DNA of 64,000 nucleotides from an uncultured Flavobacteriaceae bacterium (GCA_947487895.1 CANKYF010000008.1:62001-126000); one strand, 5' to 3'. Positions 43,887-53,557 are shown, counted from the first letter of the stretch. Notes: generated by a model from the sequence alone, not told the origin. Numbers and translations are program-made.

Positions 43887-45349
43887 AATTGATGATGTTT
43901 TATTATTAACTCTGATACTAATTTTCCTGAAATTAATGAAGGAGGAACCCCAGGTCCAGGTACAGATAACTGTCCTGTAAAATACAAATTTTTTACCTTT
44001 TTACTTTTAAGTTTGGGTCGTAAAAAAGCTGTTTGGGTTAATGTATTTGCCATGCCATAGGCATTACCCTTATATGAATTGTAATCTTTTATAAAATCGT
44101 TCACACAAAAAGACTCTTTAAATAATATATTATTGATTACTGTTTGCGAGGTAACTTTCTCAAATCTGTTAATTATTTTATTAAAATAAGCTTCTCTAAG
44201 TTCTTTAGTATCTTCTAATCCAGGTGCTAACGGGATTAAGAATATACCAGCTTCCTTATTTTCTGGAGCTGTACTGCTATCTGTTTTACTTGGAAAACTT
44301 GCATAAAACAGAGGATCTTCTGGCCATTTAGGATTATCGTAAATAGCATTGGCATGTACATCGAAGTCTACATCAAAGAAGAGCGTATGATGCTCTACAT
44401 TTTCAATTTTCTTATCAAAACCAACATAGAATAATAGTGAAGATGGAGCAAAGGTTTTTTTCTCCCAGTAGGCTTCAGAATATTGCCTGTATGCTTTATC
44501 TAAAAGCGTTTCTGTATGGTGATAGTCTGCGCCACTTAACACAATATCAGCGTTATATGTAGTGTTATTACATATAACGCTTTGTGCTCTTCCTTTTTCA
44601 ATATTTATTTTGTCAACTGGCGAGTCTGTTATAATATTTACACCTAATTCTTTTGCTAAATGTTCCATAGCAAGAATAACCTGGTACATGCCTTTTTTAG
44701 GGTGAAAAGTGCCAAGACCAAAGTCGGCATAATTCATGAAGTTATAGAAAGAAGGTGTGTTACTAGGTTTAGCACCAAGAAATAATACAGGGAATTCTAG
44801 GATTTTAGCTAATTTATCATTTTTAAAAGCCTTTCTAACGTCTTTTTTTACACTACTAAAAAATTGGTTGAGCCTTTTCATGGTTGTTAGAGAAACTAAC
44901 TCTAAAGGAGAAACTCCTGGGTTATAAACCAAGTCTTTAATAGCAATATTATAGTTGTCTTTTGCTTTATTAATAAATTTCATTAATTGAATAGAACTGC
45001 CTTTCTCTTCAGCTTCAAATGCCTCACAAATTTTTTCAAGTGAGTCTTCAATAGTTATGTAATCATTTTTACCAAAGTAGACGCTATACGCAGGATTTAA
45101 CTTATCTAACTGGTAATAATCTGAAGGTTTTTTATTGAAGTCTGAAAAGAAGCGTTCAAAAACATCTGGCATCCAATACCATGTTGGTCCTATATCAAAA
45201 GTGAAGCCATCTCTTTTTAATTGTCTAGCTCTACCACCTATGGTTTTATTCTTCTCTATTAAAGTTATATCGTATCCAGCTTTAGCTAAATAGCAAGAAG
45301 CTGCTAATGATGAGAAACCAGAACCTATTATAATTATTGAGTGTTTCAT
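43883..45349 (-). CDS. crtI: Phytoene desaturase (CrtI-type)
   Basis: FAD-dependent desaturase that makes lycopene from phytoene. I chose the ATG at 45349 (MKHSIIIIGSGFSSLAASC, 488 residues); the longer track start adds a hydrophobic MFNIFLFLLNK not expected in the family. The FAD-binding dinucleotide fold is at the N-terminus (IIIGSGFSSLAA, TLIEKN, GGRARQLKRDGFTFDIGP), and the C-terminal signature is YFTGQLSVPGPGVPPSLISGKL. It lies 47 bases after the regulator gene. Confidence 0.95.
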   Translation of the reverse strand: MKHSIIIIGSGFSSLAASCYLAKAGYDITLIEKNKTIGGRARQLKRDGFTFDIGPTWYWMPDVFERFFSDFNKKPSDYYQLDKLNPAYSVYFGKNDYITIEDSLEKICEAFEAEEKGSSIQLMKFINKAKDNYNIAIKDLVYNPGVSPLELVSLTTMKRLNQFFSSVKKDVRKAFKNDKLAKILEFPVLFLGAKPSNTPSFYNFMNYADFGLGTFHPKKGMYQVILAMEHLAKELGVNIITDSPVDKINIEKGRAQSVICNNTTYNADIVLSGADYHHTETLLDKAYRQYSEAYWEKKTFAPSSLLFYVGFDKKIENVEHHTLFFDVDFDVHANAIYDNPKWPEDPLFYASFPSKTDSSTAPENKEAGIFLIPLAPGLEDTKELREAYFNKIINRFEKVTSQTVINNILFKESFCVNDFIKDYNSYKGNAYGMANTLTQTAFLRPKLKSKKVKNLYFTGQLSVPGPGVPPSLISGKLVSELIIKHHQL

Positions 45350-45396
45350 TTTGTTTAACAAAAATAAAAAAATATTAAACAAAAAGAAATTTGAAC

Positions 45397-46296
45397 TTAT
45401 AAATTATTTGTTAAATCTTCTATATTTCTATAAATGGTAATGTTTTCAGGGAGTTCGATATTTTCTATATCGAATAATTTAGGACCTAATAATACCAATT
45501 CGTTGGAAGTATTTTCGATAAGTAATTTACTAAAATTATTAATATAATCTGGAATTTTTTCAACTTCTGGATTTACAGTGAAATAGGAAACAAAAGTAAT
45601 TTCTTTAAAGAATTCTAATACACTTGTTAAACTTTCTAAAGGAACACTTTCACCCAGAAAAATAGTATGATAACCTTTACTTCTTAATTGGTAGTTAATA
45701 AACAACAATCCAATATCATGGATTTCATTTTCAGGAAGGTATAAAATATAGGTTTTAGAAACAGGTTTAGGCTCTAAACTTTGAAGTCTTTCTATATTTA
45801 ATAAAATCTTTTGCTTAATATGTACAGAAAGAAAATGCTCATGAGCAGGTGTAATAGTATTTGTTTGCCAAAGTATGCCAATTTCATTTAGCAAAGGACG
45901 AAATACAGTATGGAAAATATCACTAAACGTTTTATTTTCAATAAGGTTGTTATATGTGTTATAAAATAAAACCTGATCAAAATTAATCATGGAAATTTTA
46001 AACGCATTTATAGCATGATCTTCTACTTTAGAACGGGATGCAATCTCTCTTACTTTAATAGGAATTTCTTCTTCTGCTAAGTTGGCAATTTTTGAAATTT
46101 TATAGCCATTATTGTTAAGAAAAGAAATATTTAAAAGCTTTTGTAAGCTAATAACACTGTAATTTCTAATATTTGTATCAGTTCTATTTGGTTCCAATAA
46201 ATTATAGCGCTTCTCCCATATTCTAATAGTGTGCGCTTTAATTCCTGTAAGATTTTCTAGATCTTTTATGCTGAAATTTACCTGTATGTTGTTCAT
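45397..46296 (-). CDS. MerR family regulator with B12-binding domain (CarH/LitR-like)
   Basis: A 299-residue regulator: an N-terminal MerR winged HTH (IKDLENLTGIKAHTIRIWEKRY, about residues 10-31), a helical B12-binding cap, and a cobalamin-binding Rossmann domain. The key CarH features are present: WQTNTITPAHEH gives W-x9-EH in the cap (about residue 145), and NEIHDIGLLF gives E-x-H-x-x-G with the lower histidine ligand of cobalt. CarH proteins bind DNA as tetramers with adenosylcobalamin in the dark and release it in light. The gene is upstream of crtI in the same direction. Light control of the crt operon is a strong inference. Confidence 0.92.
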   Translation of the reverse strand: MNNIQVNFSIKDLENLTGIKAHTIRIWEKRYNLLEPNRTDTNIRNYSVISLQKLLNISFLNNNGYKISKIANLAEEEIPIKVREIASRSKVEDHAINAFKISMINFDQVLFYNTYNNLIENKTFSDIFHTVFRPLLNEIGILWQTNTITPAHEHFLSVHIKQKILLNIERLQSLEPKPVSKTYILYLPENEIHDIGLLFINYQLRSKGYHTIFLGESVPLESLTSVLEFFKEITFVSYFTVNPEVEKIPDYINNFSKLLIENTSNELVLLGPKLFDIENIELPENITIYRNIEDLTNNL

Positions 46297-46317
46297 TTAT
46301 TTTCAGTATAAGTTAAA

Positions 46318-46325
46318 CAAAACTA
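46318..46325 (-). promoter_or_regulatory. -7 box of the CarH-like gene
   Basis: The minus strand reads TAGTTTTG (complement CAAAACTA), an exact TAnnTTTG match ending 21 bases before the start codon. No TTTG lies 19 bases further up, so the promoter may be weak or activator-dependent. Confidence 0.4.
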
Positions 46326-46401
46326 CTAAAATTAACTGAGACTATCTAATTAAAAGCATTAAAAACAAAGTTTTCAAAGAGGGTTTTATTAAAATGTTTT
46401 C

Positions 46402-46432
46402 TTTGTAAACCCGTATGTAAAAACTACTTTTG
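46402..46432 (+). promoter_or_regulatory. Consensus flavobacterial promoter of the multihaem cytochrome gene
   Basis: TTTG (46402-46405), 19 bases, then TACTTTTG (46425-46432): a perfect TTTG-N19-TAnnTTTG. The ATG lies 31 bases downstream. Confidence 0.8.
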
Positions 46433-46463
46433 GAGGAATGCTTAATAGTCGCCTAACTAAACT

Positions 46464-48734
46464 ATGATTAAAAGTCTTAATGTCTCAATGTTAAAAACAA
46501 GTAATTTCTTGTTTTTTGTGTCGGTATTTTTGCTTATTTCTTGCAATAGTAAAAAAGAAAAATACGTTCAAGTTAAAAAGGAGAGTGTTTTTATAGCATC
46601 TAAATTAATTCCAGATAATCATTTTTTAGGAGACAAAGCCTGCGCAGAGTGTCATTTAGATGAGGTTGAGCAGTGGACAGGGTCTCATCATGACAAAGCA
46701 ATGCAAATTGCAACAGATACTACTATTTTGGGAAATTTTGATAACACCACTTTCAAAAGTCAGGGAGTAACATCACGTTTTTTTAAGAAAGAAGGTATTT
46801 ATTATGTAAATACGGAAGGACCAGATGGTAAAAACCATGATTATAAAATTGAATATACCTTTGGAATCACACCGCTTCAACAATACATAGTAATGTTCCC
46901 AAATGGGCATTATCAATGTTTAAGAACTGCCTGGGATATTAAAAAGAAGAAGTGGTTTGATTTATATCCAGATTTTAAAGTGGTGCATTCTGAGTGGTTA
47001 CATTGGTCAAGAGGTGGACTAAATTGGAATAACATGTGTGCCGATTGCCATTCTACCAATGTTAGAAAAAACTACAAGAAAGACAATCATAGCTATGATA
47101 CTAAATATGCTATAATAAATGTGAATTGCGAAGCATGTCATGGTCCAGGAAAAAATCATATTGAACAGGTAAAAACGCAAGGAGATAATTATGTAGCTAC
47201 AGATGGTATGTGGATGACTAAAGACACAAAACCTAAAGAACTGGTAGATCAATGTGCCAGATGCCACATGCGTAGAGAGCAATATTCTGGTCATTTTAAT
47301 TTTGAAGGTTCTATGCTAGATCATTATTATCCGCAATTATTAGGTAATAATTTATACCATCCAGATGGACAAATATTAGATGAGGTGTATGTATATGGTT
47401 CTTTTGTGCAGAGTAAAATGTATCAAAATAATGTAACTTGTACAGATTGTCATAATCCGCATACATTAAAATTAAAGTTTGAAGGTAATGCATTGTGTTT
47501 GCAGTGTCATGAGCAGCCTAAATATGATGCACCTTCTCATCATTTTCATGAAGCAGGTTCTGAAGGTGCCAAATGTATTAATTGCCATATGGATGGTAAA
47601 GTTTATATGGGTAATGATTACAGAAGAGATCATAGTTTTAGAATTCCCAGACCAGACCAGAGCTTAAAATATGGAACACCGAACGCCTGTACACAATGTC
47701 ATACAGATAAAGATGATACATGGGCTTGGGAACAGTTTAAAAAGAATTACGGTGAACCAGACTACACGCATTTTTCAGATTTGTTAGCTCCAGGTTTTTC
47801 TGGTGAAACAGATGGGTATCATAAACTGTTAACACTAGCAAAAGATACTATTTACCCTGAAATAGCAAGAGCCACGGCAGTTAGTGTTATGACTAATTAT
47901 TACACAGAAGATGTCATCAATAACATGATACGTTTTTTAAATGATGATTCTGCTATTGTAAGAGGTGCTACTATTGATGCTTTGGGTGATGCTGTTAATA
48001 AAGATTACGCTAATTATTTTATCCCATTATTAAAAGACCCAAAGCGAACGGTTAGAGTAAAGGCATTTTATGCGTTGGGAGCTTTAGATGAGTTACAAAT
48101 TCCTGAAGCGTACCAAGACGCCTACAAAAAAGTAAAAAAAGAGTTTGATATTCATTTAAATGTAACAGCAGATTTTGCAGGCGGACGTGCTAAGCGCGGT
48201 AGTTATTACTTAAAAAAAGGAGATGTAATAAATGCTATAAAATCTTTTGAAAGCGCCTTAGAAATTGATGGTTTAAATAATTTGATAAGAAGTAGTTTAG
48301 CTAATTTATACTACCAAAACGGACAAGCTAAAGAGGCTGAAGCCGCTTTTAAAACCATTATTAATCAAGAACCAGAATTTGCACAAACCTATTATTCTTA
48401 TGCGCTATTATTGGGAGAGCAAAATAGGGTAGAGGAGGCCATCACCCAAATGCAATTGGCGATTAAATACATGCCAGAGAATATTAGATTCTATTATAAT
48501 CTAAGTTTGTTATATGATAAAGTAAACAATCTAAAACAAGCGGAAAAAACGGCTGTTAAAGGATTGAAACTTGCACCACAAAATGGTGATTTATTGTATG
48601 TGTTGGCTTATTTGTATCAAAAAAATAATCAGATAGATAAAGCTGCTAATATTTCACAACAGTTGGTGCAATTGTATCCTAATAATCAACAGTATTTGGC
48701 TTTGTATAATAAGTTAAAGGGAGTCGTTCAGTAA
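46464..48734 (+). CDS. Multihaem c-type cytochrome lipoprotein with HEAT and TPR repeats
   Basis: A 756-residue exported lipoprotein; a second ATG at 46488 is also possible, and both give the lipobox LLISC. Eight CxxCH haem sites are visible: CAECH, CADCH, CEACH, CARCH, CTDCH, CLQCH, CINCH and CTQCH, all within about residues 60-415. The following region (IARATAVSVMTNYYTEDV to VRVKAFYALGALDEL) resembles HEAT repeats, and the C-terminal third is at least four TPR units (FAQTYYSYALLLGEQNRVEEA, NGDLLYVLAYLYQKNNQIDKA). Relatives are cytochrome c554-like electron carriers. The partner and electron acceptor are unknown; it stands alone. Confidence 0.92.
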   Translation: MIKSLNVSMLKTSNFLFFVSVFLLISCNSKKEKYVQVKKESVFIASKLIPDNHFLGDKACAECHLDEVEQWTGSHHDKAMQIATDTTILGNFDNTTFKSQGVTSRFFKKEGIYYVNTEGPDGKNHDYKIEYTFGITPLQQYIVMFPNGHYQCLRTAWDIKKKKWFDLYPDFKVVHSEWLHWSRGGLNWNNMCADCHSTNVRKNYKKDNHSYDTKYAIINVNCEACHGPGKNHIEQVKTQGDNYVATDGMWMTKDTKPKELVDQCARCHMRREQYSGHFNFEGSMLDHYYPQLLGNNLYHPDGQILDEVYVYGSFVQSKMYQNNVTCTDCHNPHTLKLKFEGNALCLQCHEQPKYDAPSHHFHEAGSEGAKCINCHMDGKVYMGNDYRRDHSFRIPRPDQSLKYGTPNACTQCHTDKDDTWAWEQFKKNYGEPDYTHFSDLLAPGFSGETDGYHKLLTLAKDTIYPEIARATAVSVMTNYYTEDVINNMIRFLNDDSAIVRGATIDALGDAVNKDYANYFIPLLKDPKRTVRVKAFYALGALDELQIPEAYQDAYKKVKKEFDIHLNVTADFAGGRAKRGSYYLKKGDVINAIKSFESALEIDGLNNLIRSSLANLYYQNGQAKEAEAAFKTIINQEPEFAQTYYSYALLLGEQNRVEEAITQMQLAIKYMPENIRFYYNLSLLYDKVNNLKQAEKTAVKGLKLAPQNGDLLYVLAYLYQKNNQIDKAANISQQLVQLYPNNQQYLALYNKLKGVVQ

Positions 48735-48833
48735 GATTAATTTTTAAGAAATTTATTAATTCGTTTACCAATTTTTTCATTGAAAAATTACCTTGATTAA
48801 GGTATAAATATTAAAAGTGAACCAACTAGAAGG

Positions 48834-49595
48834 TTAGTTATGATTTTTAGCCCTCGTTGTATGCTTTTCTTTTATTTTTACAAAAATTAATTTATGTCTA
48901 CTTTTTTGATTTTCACGTTGTTCAATCTCAAAATTATCAATAGATTTAATAAGTGGTGTGAGTTTTTCAAATCCGTAATTTCTTGAATCAAAGTTGGGGC
49001 GCTTTTTCTGTATTAAACTTCCAATATCACCTAGAAAAGCCCAGCCTTCATCGTCTGATAAATCTTTAATTGAAGATGATATGAGGTTAATTTCTTTCTT
49101 AGTTATTTTATCAATTTCGGGTTCGTTCAATTCTTTTGTCTCGGTTTTTTCCTCAGATTTTTGCTTTAAAATTTCTATATATACGAATTTGTTACAAGCA
49201 ACAATAAAGGGATTTGGAGTCTTTTTTTCTCCAATTCCTATTACGGTCATTCCAGCTTCTCTTAATCTAGTTGCTAAACGAGTAAAATCACTATCACTTG
49301 AAACCAAACAAAACCCTTCTACTTTTCCACTATAAAGAATGTCCATAGCATCAATAATCATTGCTGAGTCAGTTGCATTTTTCCCTGTAGTATATCCATA
49401 TTGTTGAATTGGAGTAATTGCATTTTCTAGAAGTAAATTTTTCCATTTAGTTAACCCAGGTCTAGTCCAATCACCATATATTCTTTTAATTGTTGGGCTA
49501 CCATATTTGGTAATCTCTTCCATCATTTCCTTTACGTTGGCTGATGGGATGTTGTCACCGTCTATTAAAACAGCAATATTTATATTTTCAGTCAT
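48834..49595 (-). CDS. NYN domain nuclease-like protein with OST-HTH domain
   Basis: A 253-residue cytoplasmic protein. The PIN-like NYN/LabA domain (residues about 1-140) shows AVLIDGDNIPSANV, NATDSAMIIDAMD and LVSSDSDFTRLATRLREAG, with the acidic residues for a metal-dependent RNase. The C-terminal OST-HTH/LOTUS domain is SSSIKDLSDDEGWAFLGDIGSLIQKKRPNFDSRNYGFEKLTPLI (quoted in part: DDEGWAFLGDIGSLI). The combination implies an RNA-binding, RNA-cleaving protein. It is monocistronic. Confidence 0.9.
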   Translation of the reverse strand: MTENINIAVLIDGDNIPSANVKEMMEEITKYGSPTIKRIYGDWTRPGLTKWKNLLLENAITPIQQYGYTTGKNATDSAMIIDAMDILYSGKVEGFCLVSSDSDFTRLATRLREAGMTVIGIGEKKTPNPFIVACNKFVYIEILKQKSEEKTETKELNEPEIDKITKKEINLISSSIKDLSDDEGWAFLGDIGSLIQKKRPNFDSRNYGFEKLTPLIKSIDNFEIEQRENQKSRHKLIFVKIKEKHTTRAKNHN

Positions 49596-49741
49596 TAATT
49601 TTTAGTTCTGTTATTGTATATAACGGTTAGATAAGAACAATTGTGTTTATCCTTATTGTAGTATTCTTTATAAAAATAACAAATATTCTTACGTGTTTAG
49701 TAGAAATACAAATTAGATAATAAAGCAAGGAGTAAATAATG

Positions 49742-49825
49742 TGCACACGAGAAGATTCGAACTTCCACGTCCTTACGGACACTGCCCCCTCAAGGCAGCG
49801 CGTCTACCAATTCCGCCACGTGTGC
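49742..49825 (-). tRNA. tRNA-Leu (anticodon GAG)
   Basis: The minus strand folds as an 84-nt tRNA: acceptor stem GCACACG/CGTGTGC with discriminator A, D-loop TTGGTAGACGC, anticodon stem CTGCC/GGCAG with loop TTGAGGG (anticodon GAG), a long variable arm TGTCCGTAAGGACG as in leucine tRNAs, and TTCGAAT T-loop. No CCA is encoded. Confidence 0.97.
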
Positions 49826-50008
49826 AATTAAGTGGTTTTATGTAGAGCGCAAATATATAAATAACTACATTAATCATGCTTTAAATCACGAATACAATTT
49901 TTAATATTATTTTTAATTATTTCGATGAAATACATGCTTTTGCGATGTGATCGAACATTTATTCTACCCAAAAGAACATTTGTACTGCTAAATTATTAGT
50001 GTAAATTC

Positions 50009-50016
50009 TAGTTTTG
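50009..50016 (+). promoter_or_regulatory. -7 box upstream of the beta-helix gene
   Basis: TAGTTTTG, an exact TAnnTTTG match, ends 34 bases before the first ATG. The best -33 candidate is an ACTG at 21 bases, so the match is partial. Confidence 0.45.
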
Positions 50017-50050
50017 GGCGTACAATTGTATTAAACTAAAACTAAAACTG

Positions 50051-52792
50051 ATGTTAATGAAAAAGAATTTCTTTTTAGCCATAGTATTTTTAATAAGCTT
50101 TAATGCTTTTGCAAAAGATATCTATGTTGCAAAAAATGGGGATGACAGTAATCCAGGAACTATGGAGAGTCCCTATTTAACAATTTCGATGGCGGCAAGT
50201 GTTGCAGAAGCCGGAGATGTTGTTTACATAAGGGAGGGTACTTATGAAGAAACCCTAACGCCCGCTAATTCAGGAACCGCTGGTAATCCAATTATCTTTC
50301 AATCGTATCCGGGAGAAAAAGTAATTATTTCTGCTATGGAAGCTTTATCTGGATGGACACAAGATAGCGGCTCCATTTATAAAACTACTATAACATTTAA
50401 TTCTTTAGGACAAGAGAATTTTGTGGTGAATGATCAAACACCTTTAAATCTAGCAAGGTGGCCTAATAAAACAACAGATGATCCTTTTATTCTTAATTCT
50501 ATAAGAAACACAGGAGGAAGTGGAGAAGACGTTATTAATGGAGCTTATTTAACAGAGTCTACCATTCCTGGAATAGATTGGACAGGTGGAGCTCTTTGGT
50601 TTTATGGAGACAGACCAGGATCTGGTTGGACAGCTTGGAAACGATCTATTACGAGCAGTTCATCTGGAAGAGTAAATTTTAATTTTACAACAGGAGGTTC
50701 AGAAGTATGGGTAAGAACAGCACACCCGCCTGCTGATTTAGGCGATTTCTTTCTAGAAGGTGTAAAAGCAGCTTTAGATTATGAAAATGAGTGGTATTAT
50801 GATAATCCTACAAAAACACTTTTTGTACAATTACCAGGTGGAGGCGCTCCTGAAGATGGTAAAGTACATATGAGAAGACGATTAGAAACCATTAATTTAA
50901 AGGACAAAAAATATATTGAGATTAGAAACCTTGCTGTTTATGGTGGAAATATTAACATGGAAGACAGCTCTACCTGGCAAGTAAATGGAAATAATAGAAC
51001 CACTAATAATATAATTTATGGTGTATCTGCTTTTTATGGTAACCATACCCAAGGGGTTGTTAACGGAGCAAGAACAGGAAAAGCAGCTATAAAGCTTCAA
51101 GGGTCTAATAACACCATAGAAAAGTGTGAAATAGCATTTAATTCTGGAGCCGGAATAGATGCTAGAGGAAATAACCAAATAATCACGAATAATTACATTC
51201 ATGATTTTGATTTTTTAGCATGTTATGACGGACCACTAGTAGTTAGAGGTATAAATAATAGTTTAGTAAGTAACAATACTATTTTTAACGGAGGTAGAGA
51301 TGCCATTCAATACTTTGGGGAGACTAATGATATATCGTTTAATGATGTGTCAAAAAGTAATAGATTAGCTGATGATTGTGGTTTATTCTACACAGTGGGA
51401 CCTAGAACTACTGTTACAGAAATTCATCATAACTGGTTTCATGATACAGATTCTCCAGGTACAAAATCTAAGGCAGCAGGTATTTATTTAGATAATGATG
51501 CGACAAATTATTTGGTACACCATAATGTGGTTTGGAACACAGAATGGTCTAATATTCAAATCAACTGGAATGGAGAAGATATCAATATTTATAATAATAC
51601 ACTTTGGAATGGATCTAAAGTGATGGATGCTTGGCATTTAGCAGGTACGCAATTTTCAAATGTGAATGTTTGGAATAACTTAGGTAGTGATGATAACTGG
51701 GAACCGCAATCAGATAAACAAAACAATTTAGTAGTAACATCTGATGTTTTTGCAAATGCTACAGATGGTAATTTTAATTTGGTGTCTGGTGCTTCTCCAA
51801 TAGATCAGGGTAGAGAAATAGCTGGTGTAACAGATGGTTTTATGGGTGCTAATCCAGATATAGGTGCCTATGAAAATGGCGGTGATAATTGGACCGCAGG
51901 TATAGATTGGATACCATTATACGGACCAACAGGCCAGGGATGTTATGGTTTGCCTGGTGAAAATTGTGTGGCTTTTGATCCAGATGATGATGATAATGAT
52001 GGTGTAGATAATGCTGATGATTTATGTCCAGATACACCTTTAGGGTCTACTGTAAACACAGATGGTTGTGAAATCTTTATAATATCTGCAGACAATTTTA
52101 GAGTTAAAGCTATAGGAGAGTCTTGTAAGGCTAGTGATGATGGTGCTATATCAATAATATCAAATGAAACATCACTTCAGTTTAAGGCAACGATTCAAGA
52201 AACTAGTGCTGAAATAGATTTTACTTCAGAAGCTACATTTACAGATTTATCAGCAGGAGATTATACAGTTTGTATCACCACAACAGAAGATGCAGATTAT
52301 GAACAATGTTTCTTTTTAACTGTTGTAGAACCAGAAGATTTATCAGTAATTTCTAAAGTTGATAATTCTAAAAGTCAAATTACTTTAAACTTAAATGGAG
52401 GAAGTAATTACAGTATAGAATTAAATGGAGATGTAATAACTACTAAAGAAAGTGAAGTAACACTTAATTTAACCAATGGCCTAAACAGTTTATCTGTAAA
52501 AGCAGATAAGGACTGTCAAGGAACATATGAAGAGATGATAACGGTTTTTGAAGATGTTACTATTTTTCCTAATTCAGTAAAAGATCAGTTTACAGTTGCT
52601 TTTCCTAATAAAGTAGAAGATGTCATCAATCTCCAAGTAGTTTCAGCTACAGGCAAAATAGTTATTAATACAAATCAAGAAACGAACAATCAAAGAATAT
52701 TAGTAAATACACAACACCTTAGCCCAGGTATGTATTTTGTTAGAATAAGTGGCTCAAATTTAAATTCACAAACTAAAATTATTAAAAAATGA
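50051..52792 (+). CDS. Secreted right-handed beta-helix protein with TSP3 motif and T9SS type-A signal
   Basis: A 913-residue exported protein; starts at 50051 and 50057 are equally possible. The signal peptide ends near NAFAKD. Residues about 22-120 (IYVAKNGDDSNPGTMESPYLTI) match the N-terminal part of DUF1565/NosD-type right-handed parallel beta-helices, continuing to about residue 580 with many I-x-N-N-x rungs (NSLVSNNTIFNGGRDAIQYF). A TSP3 stretch DPDDDDNDGVDNADDLCPD follows, then two Ig-like domains and a type-A sorting signal with VTIFPNSVKDQF and LSPGMYFVRI. Polysaccharide lyase or glycosidase activity is likely from context, but no catalytic triad could be assigned. Confidence 0.85.
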   Translation: MLMKKNFFLAIVFLISFNAFAKDIYVAKNGDDSNPGTMESPYLTISMAASVAEAGDVVYIREGTYEETLTPANSGTAGNPIIFQSYPGEKVIISAMEALSGWTQDSGSIYKTTITFNSLGQENFVVNDQTPLNLARWPNKTTDDPFILNSIRNTGGSGEDVINGAYLTESTIPGIDWTGGALWFYGDRPGSGWTAWKRSITSSSSGRVNFNFTTGGSEVWVRTAHPPADLGDFFLEGVKAALDYENEWYYDNPTKTLFVQLPGGGAPEDGKVHMRRRLETINLKDKKYIEIRNLAVYGGNINMEDSSTWQVNGNNRTTNNIIYGVSAFYGNHTQGVVNGARTGKAAIKLQGSNNTIEKCEIAFNSGAGIDARGNNQIITNNYIHDFDFLACYDGPLVVRGINNSLVSNNTIFNGGRDAIQYFGETNDISFNDVSKSNRLADDCGLFYTVGPRTTVTEIHHNWFHDTDSPGTKSKAAGIYLDNDATNYLVHHNVVWNTEWSNIQINWNGEDINIYNNTLWNGSKVMDAWHLAGTQFSNVNVWNNLGSDDNWEPQSDKQNNLVVTSDVFANATDGNFNLVSGASPIDQGREIAGVTDGFMGANPDIGAYENGGDNWTAGIDWIPLYGPTGQGCYGLPGENCVAFDPDDDDNDGVDNADDLCPDTPLGSTVNTDGCEIFIISADNFRVKAIGESCKASDDGAISIISNETSLQFKATIQETSAEIDFTSEATFTDLSAGDYTVCITTTEDADYEQCFFLTVVEPEDLSVISKVDNSKSQITLNLNGGSNYSIELNGDVITTKESEVTLNLTNGLNSLSVKADKDCQGTYEEMITVFEDVTIFPNSVKDQFTVAFPNKVEDVINLQVVSATGKIVINTNQETNNQRILVNTQHLSPGMYFVRISGSNLNSQTKIIKK

Positions 52793-53499
52793 TACTAAGT
52801 AAATATATTAAAGGAAGTCTTTTAGTGGTTGCATTTGCACTTTTTAGCTGTGGCGGAAGTGGAGGAGGAGGTGATGATGATGGTTCAGGAACTATTTTAC
52901 CTCCAGAAGCGGCAGTATTAACATTTCCAAATAAAGATGAAGAATGTAACCAAGGAACCATACTTTCTTCTTCTGAAAGTCGTGTAACGTTTGAATGGGA
53001 ATCTTCAGCAAATACTAATAGTTATACAGTTGTTTTAAAGAATTTAGATACTAATGAGGAGTCGGAAACAGGAGTAAATAGCAATTTGGCTTCTATAACT
53101 ATTAAAAGAAATACAGCGTATTCATGGCATGTTATTTCAAAATCTAATAAAACCACAACAATTGCAACTAGTGAAACTTGGAAGTTTTATAATGCAGGAG
53201 AAGGTGTAGAAAATTATGCGCCATTTCCAGCAGATTTAGTAGCTCCTAGTATGGGGGCTGAAGTAGCTTCACCAGTTACATTAAGTTGGAGTGGGAGTGA
53301 TGTTGATAATGATATTACTTCTTATGAAGTTTATTTAGACACTGCTAATCCGCCTACTAACGTTCAAGAAACCACATCCAATACAACTATAGAGAATATT
53401 GCTTTAGATGCAGATACGGTTTATTATTGGAGAGTTAAAACTACCGATGAAAGCGGTTCAAATTCATTATCACCTGTATTTGAATTTAGAACTGAATAA
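52789..53499 (+). CDS. Lipoprotein with two fibronectin-III-like domains
   Basis: A 236-residue lipoprotein whose lipobox is FALFSC, followed by a glycine/aspartate linker GGSGGGGDDDGSG. Two Fn3-like beta-sandwiches follow: the first with VTFEWESSANTNSYTVVLKN and TAYSWHVISKSN, the second with VTLSWSGSDVDNDITSYEVYL and TVYYWRVKTTDESGS. No catalytic site is visible, so it probably binds glycan or protein at the surface. The ATG overlaps the stop of the beta-helix gene by 4 bases, showing translational coupling. Confidence 0.85.
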   Translation: MILSKYIKGSLLVVAFALFSCGGSGGGGDDDGSGTILPPEAAVLTFPNKDEECNQGTILSSSESRVTFEWESSANTNSYTVVLKNLDTNEESETGVNSNLASITIKRNTAYSWHVISKSNKTTTIATSETWKFYNAGEGVENYAPFPADLVAPSMGAEVASPVTLSWSGSDVDNDITSYEVYLDTANPPTNVQETTSNTTIENIALDADTVYYWRVKTTDESGSNSLSPVFEFRTE

Positions 53500-53526
53500 G
53501 GTAGTCTTATTTAATTTTGTGTTGTC

Positions 53527-53557
53527 AAAAAACCAGAGTCAAAGACTCTGGTTTTTT
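53527..53557. terminator. Strong terminator after the beta-helix operon
   Basis: CCAGAGTC/GACTCTGG with a 3-base loop, flanked by A- and T-runs that extend the stem. Confidence 0.88.
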
